DNA from: Triglochin maritima
Lineage: Eukaryota; Streptophyta; Magnoliopsida; Alismatales; Juncaginaceae
Direction: 5' to 3'
NCBI GenBank assembly: GCA_963682175.1
Contig: OY821772.1
Location: 49,622,925 to 49,686,924, forward strand
DNA: 64,000 nt
Part shown: piece after piece, positions 27,101 to 38,323 of the stretch
Numbering within the stretch: the stretch's first letter is position 1
Layout of the letters: each line of letters begins with the position of its first letter
Made by a program: the position numbers and the translations under genes
The notes under the pieces: generated by a model
The model's database searches: none
The model's input: the letters and a program-made list of their open reading frames with translations, nothing else
What the model was told of the DNA's origin: nothing

Positions 27101-30100
27101 TTAGATATTTCCATTTTTAGTAAAAAAACCAAAAGCTATAGCACACGAATTTCGGTAAAAACTATCAATTTTTAAAAATGTCACAATTTCTTTCTTTTTT
27201 GTGAGGTCTGATGACACGACTTCCTACTATTCGACAAAAATGAATAACGGATGCGTCCGAAGAGAGTTTTTTAGATATTTCAATTTTTAGCAAAACAACC
27301 AAAGACTATAGCACACGAATTTCGGTAAAACCCTCAGTTTTTAAAAATGACAATATTTTTTTGGTTTTTGTGAGGTCTGATGACACAACTTCCTATTATA
27401 CGACGAAAATGTTAAACTGATGAGTCCGAAAAGAGATTTTTAGATATATCCATTTTTAGCAAAGAACTCAAAGGCTTTATATAGCACACGAATTTCTGTA
27501 AAAACACTCAGTTTTTAAAAATGGCACTATTTCTTTGTTTTTGTGGGGACTAATGACACGATTTCCTATTATACGACGAAAATGTTAAACTGATGTGTCC
27601 GAAGAGAGATTTTTAGATATATCCATTTTTAGCAAAAAACTCAAAGGCCATATATAGCACACGAATTTCTGTAAAAACACTCAGTTTTAAAAATGACACT
27701 ATTTCTTCGTTTTTGTGGGGACTAATGACACGACTTCCTATTATACGACGAAAATGTTAAACTGATGTGTCCGAAAAGAGATTTTTAGATATATTCATTT
27801 TTAGCAAAAAACTCAAAGGCCATATATAGCACACGAATTTCTGTAAAAACACTCAGTTTTAAAAATGGCACTATTTCTTCGTTTTTGTGGGGACTAATGA
27901 CACGACTTCCTATTATACGACGAAAATGTTAATTTCATGCGTTCGAAGGGAGATTTTTAGATATTTCTCTTTTTAGCAAAAAAACCAAAAGTTATAGCAC
28001 ACGAATTTCTGCAAAAACCTTTAGTTTTGAAAAATGGCACTATTTCTTTGTTTTTTGTGGGTGTGATGACACGACTTCCTACTACACGACAAAAATGAAA
28101 AACTGATGCGTCCGAAAAGAGTTTTTTAGATATTTCCATTTTTAGCAAAACAACCAAAGTCTATAGTACACGAATTTCGGTAAAAACCATCAGTTTTTAA
28201 GAATGACACTATTTCTTTGTTTTTGTGGGGACTAATGCACGACTTCCTACTATACGATGAAAATGTTAATTTCATGCGTTCGAAGAGAGATTTTTTGATA
28301 TTTCTCTTTTTAGCCAAAAAACAAAAAGCTATAACACACGAATTTCGGTAAAAACTATTAGTTTTTAAGAATGGCACTATTTCTTTGCATCCGAAAACAA
28401 CCAAAGTCTATAGCACACGAATTTCGGTAAAAACCATCAGTTTTTAAGAATGACACTATTTTTTGTGGGGTCTGAAATGTTAAACTATTGCATCCGAAAA
28501 TAGATTTTTAGATATTTCCATTTTTAGTAAAAAAACCAAAAGCTATAGCACACGAATATCGGTAAAAACTATCAATTTTTAAAAATGTCACAATTTATTT
28601 CTTTTTTGTGAGGTCTGATGACACGACTTCCTACTATACGACAAAAATGAATAACGGATGCGTCCGAAGAGAGTTTTTTAGATATTTCCATTTTTAGCAA
28701 AACAACCAAAGATTATAGCACACGAATTTTGGTAAAAACCCTCAGTTTTAAAAAATGACAATATTTTTTTGGTTTTTGTTAGGTGTGATGACACGACTTC
28801 CTATTATACGACAAAAATGTTAAACTGATGCGTCCGAGAAGAGATTGTTAGATATTTCCCTTTTTAATAAAAAAGACCAAAGGCTATAGCACATGAATTT
28901 CTGTAAAAACACTCAGTTTTTAAAAATGACCATATTTCTTTGTTTTTGTGGGGACTAATGACACGACTTCCTATTATACGGCGAAAATGTTAAACTGATG
29001 AGTCCGAAAAGAGATTTTTAGATATATCCATTTTTAGCAAAGAACTCAAAGGCTATATATATCACACGAATTTCTGTAAAAACACTCAGTTTTTAAAAAT
29101 GGCACTATTTCTTTGTTTTTGTGGGGACTAATGACACGACTTCCTATTATACGACGAAAATGTTAAACTGATGTGTCCGAAGAGAGATTTTTAGATATAT
29201 CCATTTTTAGCAAAAAACTCAAAGGCCATATATAGCACACGAATTTCTGTAAAAACACTCAGTTTTAAAAATGGCACTATTTCTTCGTTTTTGTGGGGAC
29301 TAATGACACGACTTCCTATTATACGACGAAAATGTTAATTTCATGCGTTCGAAGGGAGATTTTTAGATATTTCTCTTTTTAGCAAAAAAACCAAAAGTTA
29401 TAGCACACGAATTTCTGTAAAAACCTTTAGTTTTGAAAAATGGCACTATTTCTTTGTTTTTTGTGGGTGTGATCACACGACTTCCTACTACACGACAAAA
29501 ATGAAAAACTGATGCGTCCGAAGAGAGTTTTTTAGATATTTCCATTTTTAGCAAAACAACCAAAGTCTATAGTACACGATTTTCGGTAAAAACCATCAGT
29601 TTTTAGGAATGACACTATTTCTTTGTTTTTGTGGGGACTAATGCACGATTTCCTACTATATGATGAAAATGTTAATTTCATGCGTTCGAAGAGAGATTTT
29701 TTGATATTTCTCTTTTTAGCAAAAAAACAAAAAGCTATAGCACACGAATTTCGGTAAAAACAATTTCTTTTTTTTGTGAGGTCTGATGACACGACTTCCT
29801 ACTATTCGACAAAAATGAATAACGGATCCGTCCAAAGAGAGTTTTTTAGATATTTCCATTTTTAGCAAAACAACCAAAGACTATAGCACACGAATTTCGG
29901 TAAAACCCTCAGTTTTTAAAAATGACAATATTTTTTTGGTTTTTGTGAGGTCTGATGACACGACTTCCTATTATACGACGAAAATGTTAAACTGATGAGT
30001 CCGAAAAGAGATTTTTAGATATATCCATTTTTAGAAAAGAACTCAAAGGCTATATATAGCACACGAATTTCTGTAAAAACACTCAGTTTTTAAAAATGGC

Positions 30101-33100
30101 ACTATTTCTTTGTTTTTGTGGGGACTAATGACACGACTTCCTATTATACGACGAAAATGTTAAACTGATGAGTCCGAAAAGAGATTTTTAGATATATCCA
30201 TTTTTAGGAAAGAACTCAAAGGCTATATATAGCACACGAATTTCTGTAAAAACACTCAGTTTTTAAAAATGACACTATTTCTTTGTTTTTGTGGGGACTA
30301 ATGACACAACTTCCTATTATACGACGAAAACGTTAAACTGATGTGTCCGAAGAGAGATTTTTAGATATATCCATTTTTAGCAAAAAACTCAAAGGCTATA
30401 TATAGCACACGAATTTCTGTAAAAACACTCAGTTTTTAAAAATGACACTATTTCTTTGTTTTTGTGGGGACTAATGACACGACTTCCTATTATACGATGA
30501 AAATGTTAATTTCATGCGTTCGAAGGGAGACTTTTAGATATTTCTGTTCTTAGCAAAAAAAACCAAAAGGTATAGCACACGAATTTCTGTAAAAACCTTT
30601 AGTTTTTAAAAATGGCACTATTTCTTTGTTTTTTGTGGGTCTGATGACACGACTTCCTACTATACGACAAAAATGAAAAAATGATGCGTCCGAAGAGAGT
30701 TTTTTAGATATTTCCATTTTTAGCAAAACAACCAAAGTCTATAGCAAATGAATTTCGGGAAAAACCATCAGTTTTTAAGAATGACACTATTTTTTTTGTG
30801 GGGTCTGAAATGTTAAACTATTGCATCCGAAAATAGATTTTTAGATATTTCCATTTTTAGTAAAAAAACCAAAAGCTGTAGCACAAGAATTTCGGTAAAA
30901 ACTATCAATTTTTAAAAATGTCACAATTTCTTTCTTTTTTGTGAGGTCTGATGACACGTCTTCCTACTATTCGACAAAAATGAATAACGGATGCGTCCGA
31001 AGAGAGTTTTTTAGATATTTCCATTTTTAGCAAAACAACCAAAGACTATAGCACACGAATTTCGGTAAAACCCTCAGTTTTTAAAAATGACAATATTTTT
31101 TTGGTTTTTGTGAGGTATGATGACACGACTTCCTATTATACGACAAAAATGTTAAACTGATGCGTCCGAGGAGGGATTGTTAGATATTTCTCTTTTTAGC
31201 AAAAAAAACCAAAGGCTATAGCACATGAATTTCTGTAAAAACACTCAGTTTTTAAAAATGACCCTATTTCTTTGTTTTTGTGGGGACTAATGACACGACT
31301 TCCTATTATACGACGAAAATGTTAAACTGATGAGTCCGAAAAGAGATTTTTATATATATCCATTTTTAGCAAAAAACTCAAAGGCCATATATAGCACACG
31401 AATTTCTGTAAAAACACTCAGTTTTGAAAAATGGCACTATTTCTTCATTTTTGTGGGGACTAATGACACGACTTCCTATTATACGACGAAAATGTTAATT
31501 TCATGCGTTCGAAGGGAGATTTTTAGATATTTCTCTTTTTAGCAAAAAAACCAAAAGTTATAGCACACGAATTTCTGTAAAAACCTTTAGTTTTGAAAAA
31601 TGGCACTATTTCTTTGTTTTTTGTGGGTGTGATGACACGACTTCCTACTACACGACAAAAATGAAAAACTGATGCGTCCGAAGAGAGTTTTTTAGATATT
31701 TCCATTTTTAGCAAAACAACCAAAGTCTATAGTACACGAATTTCGGTAAAAACCATCAGTTTTTAAGAATGACATTATTTCTTTGTTTTTGTGGGGACTA
31801 ATGCACGACTTCCTACTATACGATGAAAATGTTAATTTCATGCGTTCGAAGAGAGATTTTTTGATATTTCTCTTTTTAGCAAAAAACAAAAAGCTATAGC
31901 ACACGAATTTCGGTAAAAACTATTAGTTTTTAAGAATGACACTATTTCTTTATTTTTTGTGGGGACTAATGACACGACTTCCTATTATACGACGAAAACG
32001 TTAAACTGATGTGTCCGAAGAGAGATTTTTAGATATATCCATTTTTAGCAAAAAATTCAAAGGCTATATATAGCACACGAATTTCTGTAAAAACACTCAG
32101 TTTTTAAAAATGGCACTATTTCTTTGTTTTTGTGGGGACTAATGACACGACTTCCTATTATACGATGAAAATGTTAATTTCATGCGTTCGAAGGGAGACT
32201 TTTAGATATTTCTGTTCTTAGCAAAAAAAACCAAAAGGTATAGCACACGAATTTCTGTAAAAACCTTTAGTTTTTAAAAATGGCACTGTTTCTTTGTTTT
32301 TTGTGGGTCTGATGACACGACTTCCTACTATACGACAAAAATGAAAAACTGATGCGTCCGAAGAGAGTTTTTTAGATATTTCCATTTTTAGCAAAACAAC
32401 CAAAGTCTATAGCACATGAATTTCGGGAAAAACAATCAGTTTTTAAGAATGACACTATTTTTTTTGTGGGGTCTGAAATGTTAAACTATTGCATCCGAAA
32501 ATAGATTTTTAGATATTTCCATTTTTAGTAAAAAAACCAAAAGCTATAGCACACGAATTTCGGTAAAAACTATCAATTTTTAGAAATGTCACAATTTCTT
32601 TCTTTTTTGTGAGGTCTGATGACACGACTTCCTACTATTCGACAAAAATGAATAACGGATGCGTCCGAAGAGAGTTTTTTAGATATTTCCATTTTTAGCA
32701 AAACAACCAAAGACTATAGCACACGAATTTCGGTAAAACCCTCAGTTTTTAAAAATGACAATATTTTTTTGGTTTTTGTGAGGTCCGATGACACGACTTC
32801 CTATTATACGACAAAAATGTTAAACTGATGCGTCCGAGGAGAGATTGTTAGATATTTCCCTTTTTAGCAAAAAAACCAAAGGCTATAGCACATGAATTTC
32901 TGTAAAAACACTCAGTTTTTAAAAATGACCCTATTTCTTTGTTTTTGTGGGGACTAATGACACGACTTCCTATTATACGACGAAAATGTTAAACTGATGA
33001 GTCCGAAAAGAGATTTTTAGATATATCCATTTTTAGCAAAGAACTCAAAGGCTATATATAGCACATGAATTTCTGTAAAAACACTCAGTTTTTAAAAATG

Positions 33101-35705
33101 GCACTATTTCTTTGTTTTTGTGGGGACTAATGACACGACTTCCTATTATACGACGAAAATGTTAAACTGATGTGTCCGAAGAGAGATTTTTAGATATATC
33201 CATTTTTAGCAAAAAACTCAAAGGCCATATATAGCACCCGAATTTCTGTAAAAACACTCAGTTTTTAAAAATGGCACTATTTCTTCATTTTGTGGGGACT
33301 AATGACACGACTTCCTATTATACGACGAAAATGTTAATTTCATTCGTTCGAATGGAGATTTTTAGATATTTCTCTTTTTAGCAAAAAAACCAAAAGTTAT
33401 AGCACACGAATTTCTGTAAAAACCTTTAGTTTTGAAAAATGGCACTATTTCTTTGTTTTTTGTGGGTGTGATGACGCGACTTCCTACTACACGACAAAAA
33501 TGAAAAACTGATGCGTCCGAAGAGAGTTTTTTAGATATTTCCATTTTTAGCAAAACAACCAAAGTCTATAGTACACGAATTTCGGTAAAAACCATCAGTT
33601 TTTAAGAATGACACTATTTCTTTGTTTTTGTGGGGACTAATGCACGACTTCCTACTATACGATGAAAATGTTAATTTCATGCGTTCGAAGAGAGATTTTT
33701 TGATATTTCTCTTTTTAGCAAAAAAACAAAAAGCTATAGCACACGAATTTCGGTAAAAACTATTAGTTTTTAAGAATGGCACTATTTCTTTGTTTTTTGT
33801 GGGGACTAATGACACGACTTCCTATTATACGACGAAAACGTTAAACTGATGTGTCCGAAGAGAGATTTTTAGATATATCCATTTTTAGCAAAAAACTCAA
33901 AGGCTATATATAGCACACGAATTTCTGTAAAAACACTCAGTTTTTAAAAATGGCACTATTTCTTTGTTTTTGTGGGGACTAATGACACGACTTCCTATTA
34001 TACGATGAAAATGTTAATTTCATGCGTTCGAAGGGAGACTTTTAGATATTTCTGTTCTTAGCAAAAAAAACCAAAAGGTATACCACACGAATTTCTGTAA
34101 AAACCTTTAGTTTTTAAAAATGGCATTGTTTCTTTGTTTTTTGTGGGTCTGATGACACGACTTCCTACTATACGATAAAAATGAAAAACTGATGCGTCCG
34201 AAGAGAGTTTTTTAGATATTTCCATTTTTAGCAAAACAACCAAAGTCTATAGCACATGAATTTCGGGAAAAACAATCAGTTTTTAAGAATGACACTATTT
34301 TTTTTGTGGGGTCTGAAATGTTAAACTATTGCATCCGAAAATAGATTTTTAGATATTTCCATTTTTAGTAAAAAAACCAAAAGCTATAGCACACGAATTT
34401 CGGTAAAAACTATCAATTTTTAAAAATGTCACAATTTCTTTCTTTTTTGTGAGGTCTGATGACACGACTTCCTACTATTCGACAAAAATGAATAACGGAT
34501 GCGTCCGAAGAGAGTTTTTTAGATATTTCCATTTTTAGCAAAACAACCAAAGACTATAGCACACGAATTTCGGTAAAAACCCTCAGTTTTTAAAAATGAC
34601 AATATTTTTTTGGTTTTTGTGAGGTCCGATGACACAACTTCCTATTATACGACGAAAACGTTAAACTGATGTGTCCGAAGAGAGATTTTTAGATATATCC
34701 ATTTTTAGCAAAAAAACTCAAAGGCTATATATAGCACACGAATTTCTGTAAAAACACTCAGTTTTTAAAAATGGCACTATTTCTTTGTTTTTGTGGGGAC
34801 TAATGACACGACTTCCTATTATACGATGAAAATGTTAATTTCATGCGTTCGAAGGGAGACTTTTAGATATTTCTGTTCTTAGCAAAAAAAAACCAAAAGG
34901 TATAGCACACGAATTTCTGTAAAACCTTTAGCTTTTGAAAATGGCACTATTTCTTTGTTTTTTGTGGGTCTGATGACACGACTTCCTACTATACGACAAA
35001 AATGAAAACGGATGCGTCCGAAGAGAGTTTTTTAGATATTTCCATTTTTAGCAAAACAACCAAAGTCTATAGCACATGAATTTCGGGAAAAACTATCAGT
35101 TTTTAAGAATGACACTATTTTTTTTTGTGGGGTCTGAAATGTTAAACTATTGCATCCGAAAATAGATTTTTAGATATTTCCATTTTTAGTAAAAAAACCA
35201 AAAGCTATAGCACACGAATTTCGGTAAAAACTATCAATTTTTAAAAATGTCACAATTTCTTTCTTTTTTGTGGGTCTGATGACACGACTTCCTACTATAC
35301 GACAAAAATGAAAAACTGATGCGTCCGAAGAGAGTTTTTTAGATATTTCCATTTTTAGCAAAACAACCAAAATCTATAGCACACGAATTTCGGTAAAAAC
35401 CATCAGTTTTTAAGAATGACACTATTTTTTTGTGGGGTCTTAAATGTTAAACTAATGCATCCGAAAATAGATTTTTAGATATTTCCATTTTTAGTAAAAA
35501 AACCAAAAGCTATAGCACACTAATTTCGGTAAAAACTATCAATTTTTAAAAATGTCACAATTTCTTTCTTTTTTTTGAGGTCTGATGACACGACTTCCTA
35601 CTATACGACAAAAATGAAAAACCGATGCGTCTGAAGAGAGTTTTTTAGATATTTCCATTTTTAGCAAAACAACCAAAGACTATAGCACACGAATTTTGGT
35701 AAAAA
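24143..35705 (+). repeat. Satellite array II
   Basis: The same satellite and orientation continue after element 1. Many monomers here carry the GGCTATATATAGCAC expansion and GTGGGGACTAATGACACG, which are rare in array I. Short monomers occur near 24743, 26240, 27057, 28467, 30798, 32465, 34313, 35134 and 35435, much less regularly than elsewhere. Blocks recur at 1406, 2160 and 1839 bp (for example 27957, 29363, 31523 and 33362). Two aberrant junctions are visible: near 28384, CTTTG joins CATCCGAAAACAACC with about half a monomer lost, and near 29761, GTAAAAACAA joins TTTCTTT. No gene is seen. Confidence 0.95.
31100..34850 (+). repeat. About 1.84-kb HOR, two adjacent copies
   Basis: Distinctive blocks at 31523, 31692 and 32218 recur at 33362, 33531 and 34058, all shifted by 1839-1840 bp. 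The copies share variants such as TTTTGAAAAATGGC and TGTGGGTGTGATGAC (with CACGACAAAA), but differ by scattered substitutions. They are older or less homogenised than the 4082-bp units of array I. Outer limits are approximate. Confidence 0.7.
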
Positions 35706-35723
35706 CCTAAGCTCTGATACCAC
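35706..35723 (-). other. Primer binding site beyond the left LTR
   Basis: The - strand reads TGGTATCAGAGCTTAGG, one base after the LTR terminus. The first 12 bases are complementary to the 3' end of plant initiator-Met tRNA. A normal element has no primer binding site outside its 3' LTR, so this marks the start of another unit that is cut off within 18 bp. The satellite side reads GGTAAAAACC, which shares ACC with the element sequence. Confidence 0.88.
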
Positions 35724-36185
35724 TGTAGGATTTCATGTTAAATTATACATATATATTTTCGAATTTTTTATGTATAATAAGGATCAATTTTCAATTTTCT
35801 ATAATTTATTTCATGCATGCATCAATTTGTTTCAATATCTAGTTTCAAAACTTTATTAAAACAAATTTGGACTCCGAAATTCATACCTAGAAGTTCTCAA
35901 AAACTTCTTGAAGATTCGGAGACGTTGGGGATGCTTCTCGCCGCGCCGGATGCCTCCGAGTATTCACCAAACTCTAAACAAGATCGGAGAGAGGGAAGCT
36001 AGTCTCTCAATCTCCGATAGGGTTTAGAATCCAATTACTAACTCCTCTTTAATTCTCTTGAGAAGATGATCTCTTAAGAAATAAAACTAAACTTAAGAAT
36101 TAAGGGATTTTCGTGGAGAATTATGGAGAGAGAATTTTTGCACAAGAAATAATGAATGAATTAATTAGGTAATGAGATGAACTTG

Positions 36186-36193
36186 TATTTATA
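36186..36193 (-). promoter_or_regulatory. Putative LTR TATA box (left LTR, element 2)
   Basis: The - strand reads CTTATAAATAC. It sits about 460 bp from the LTR 3' end, matching 43956-43963 in the other LTR and 20035-20042 in element 1. It would divide the LTR into about 1.57 kb of U3 and about 0.43 kb of R-U5. Conservation of position in three LTRs supports it; the transcription start itself is not visible. Confidence 0.55.
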
Positions 36194-36369
36194 AGTTCTC
36201 TCCAAATTACCTATTCATGTGCAACCCCTTGCCCATGATCTCATGCAAAATTCCATCTAACCATCCATTATTTATTAATAAATAATCTTAGCCACGAATT
36301 AAATCAATTATGGACCAATTCCATGCATGATTTAATTAATTCTTAAATTAATTCTGCATAAAACCGTCT

Positions 36370-36602
36370 GACCGGTCGACCGTTCGCAAGGTCCGGTCGA
36401 CCGTTTAGACCGAGGTTCGGTCGACCGATCGATATATTCGGTCGACCGTTCGCAACAAAAAAAATTCATCGCAATGTTCGGTCGACCGACCGAGAAAACT
36501 CGGTCGACCGAAAACGAACAGACGAAATTCTCGTTACGCTCAATACATATCCGGTCGGACGTGCAACATTGCGGTCGACCGCACAACATTCGGTCGACCG
36601 TT
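36370..36602 (-). promoter_or_regulatory. U3 palindrome cluster (eight GGTCGACC), left LTR
   Basis: The octamer GGTCGACC, mostly within TTCGGTCGACCG, occurs near 36373, 36394, 36419, 36440, 36480, 36502, 36572 and 36591. It lies about 180-410 bp upstream of the TATA box. Each is a perfect palindrome with a central CpG. The strand is nominal because the motif is symmetric. It could be a binding array for a dimeric factor or a methylation target; neither can be decided here. Confidence 0.6.
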
Positions 36603-37763
36603 TTTATACAGTGCATGCAGACTTGTCAAATTTCGGTTTAACCCCTACAAAATTTGACATTTCGGGATTAGTAGTAAATTCACAACTTATGTAACATATT
36701 ATCCTATGTAATGATCAATCATTACACCACATAATATTTACATCACATATGAATTTAATTTAGATTCTAATTATGTTATAAATCACAACATAATTTTGAT
36801 TTTGCTTGTTCACCCCATGTGTCATATTTTCTACATGAAACCCGACACATCTTATGAACTCAAAATCCCCATTTCTTGTTTCCCAGTTTTGTGGTGTGAC
36901 CTATGGGACGATCTAAACTAAGTTGGCAGTGATATTAAGAGCTTAATATCACAAGCTATAAGCGGTATCTAGCTACACATTATAGCTCCCAATTAGTTAG
37001 ATGTCTTAATTCCACTCGAACCAAAACCCGATCCATTTAGTGATGGAGTGCACCACTTGTGTCCGTCCCTTGCCTCATGATATTAAGAATACACACAAAG
37101 TAGTATTGTGTCATCTTTGTATTAGTATTCATTTTTTGATCTCTTTAAGCTAGTTATAAATATGTGACTTAACTCAAATCACATTGTGCACATTATAACT
37201 CTACTTTATCAAGGGGCCCACTAATATCATCACTCAATTAAGAGGGGTAATGATAATCTTTTGACTAACTATCTTCTCCAACAAAAGTTGTACTTAACCA
37301 ACCAATACCTTTACACTACACTGATCGATAGTTCAAGACACTGATCTAATTAAGTATTCCTTAAGTGATTAGATATAAGTCTCATATCAAAGGACCAAAG
37401 ACACAGTAAAATATTAATGACACAGAAACACATTTCTATAATATTTTACTTATTAGGTCTATTCAGTATACAAAAGTAATATTTTCCTCTTTTGCATACC
37501 CGTGTTGTCACTCACTTGTAGAGCTACAATGATCTATGACCAACACGACAATCTTAACTCGGTAATTAATGTTCCATGTTAATTACCATGATTGTGAATA
37601 TCTTTTGTTTTATGTAAACCAATATCTTTTAGAGCTCTACGGTTAAGGACCAAGAGCCTCTTCCTTAACACTTCTAAAAGACGAATAACATAAACAAGGA
37701 ACAAAATGATTTCTCATTCAATTCATAATAATTGACATTTAAAAGTAAAACTTTTAGAACACA

Positions 37764-37784
37764 TTCCCTTCAATCTCCCACTTG
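37764..37784 (-). other. Polypurine tract, element 2 main copy
   Basis: The - strand reads AAGTGGGAGATTGAAGGGAA directly before the LTR start TGTGTTC, the usual plus-strand priming site. Confidence 0.8.
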
Positions 37785-37885
37785 TTATTAAAGTTTTCTT
37801 TCTCATACATACTCAATGCATAAAACAATAATAACTAGGGTAAACCCCATTACATATCAATCATCAAGCCAATCTACATGGTTCC

Positions 37886-38323
37886 TCAATCCCATGGACT
37901 CGAAATGCATTTCGCCCTTGGCTTGGGATAAGGGTTTTGTGAATGGATCGATGTGTTGATGTTGGTGTCCACCCATAAAAGATTTATTTTGCCTTCGTCG
38001 ATGAGGTCACGCGTCACGAAGTACTTACGATCCATGTACTTCACTTTGTGGTGTGATTTGGGATCCTTGATTTGCGAGATAGATGCACTATTGTCGCAAA
38101 ATAGATCTATTGGTCCCTCGCTCGAGGGAACTACTCCAAGCTCTTCAAGGAACTTCTTAATCCACACTCCTTCCTTGCTCGCTTCAGCGACAGCCATTAC
38201 TTCGGAAGCAGTGGTTGAGTCGGCTGTAGTACTTTGCTTCCAACTACGCCAACTCACAGCTCCACCATTCAGAAGGAAGAAGGAAGACGTATCCTGATTG
38301 CGACCTTCTATCGTCTGGATCAC
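37886..38323 (-). pseudogene. RNase H C-terminal fragment of pol (element 2)
   Basis: This 145-residue open stretch carries the C-terminal RNase H of the main copy: LLNGGAVSWRSWKQ, LFCDNSASISQIKD and HHKVKYMDRKYFVTRDLI. It is separated from the 963-residue pol frame by a 7-bp tandem duplication (GAAGGAA) at about 38271-38285. A 1-bp deletion near 37950 then throws the last residues out of frame (NTSIHSQNPYP...). The neighbouring copies at 21.8-22.7 kb and 45.6-46.5 kb lack both lesions, so they belong to this copy alone. The first residues, before about SSFF, are out-of-frame read-through. Confidence 0.88.

Larger units (their letters stand above)
35724..37763 (-). repeat. Left LTR of element 2 (3' LTR, about 2.04 kb)
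   Basis: It runs from TGTAGGATTTC to TTTTAGAACACA and is flanked by a primer binding site on the left and a polypurine tract on the right. It matches the LTR at 43494-45516 almost base for base outside the palindrome cluster. Visible differences in the first kilobase are a handful of single bases (for example TGTAGG versus TGTATG). It contains a TATA-like box at 36186-36193 and eight GGTCGACC octamers at 36373-36600. Small ORFs within it are unlike any protein I recognise and are probably chance. Confidence 0.92.

Noticed and set aside
35711..35722. tRNA gene fragment (initiator Met)
   Set aside because: Only 12 bases match and they stand one base from an LTR terminus; it is a primer binding site.
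35817..36002. 61-residue plus-strand ORF present in both LTRs of element 2
   Set aside because: It is identical only because the LTRs are identical. It is antisense to element transcription and broken in the LTR of element 1.
36332..36616. 94-residue minus-strand ORF in the left LTR
   Set aside because: It covers the GGTCGACC palindromes, giving repeated RSTG/RSTE residues. It is not preserved in the sister LTR, where the cluster is rearranged.
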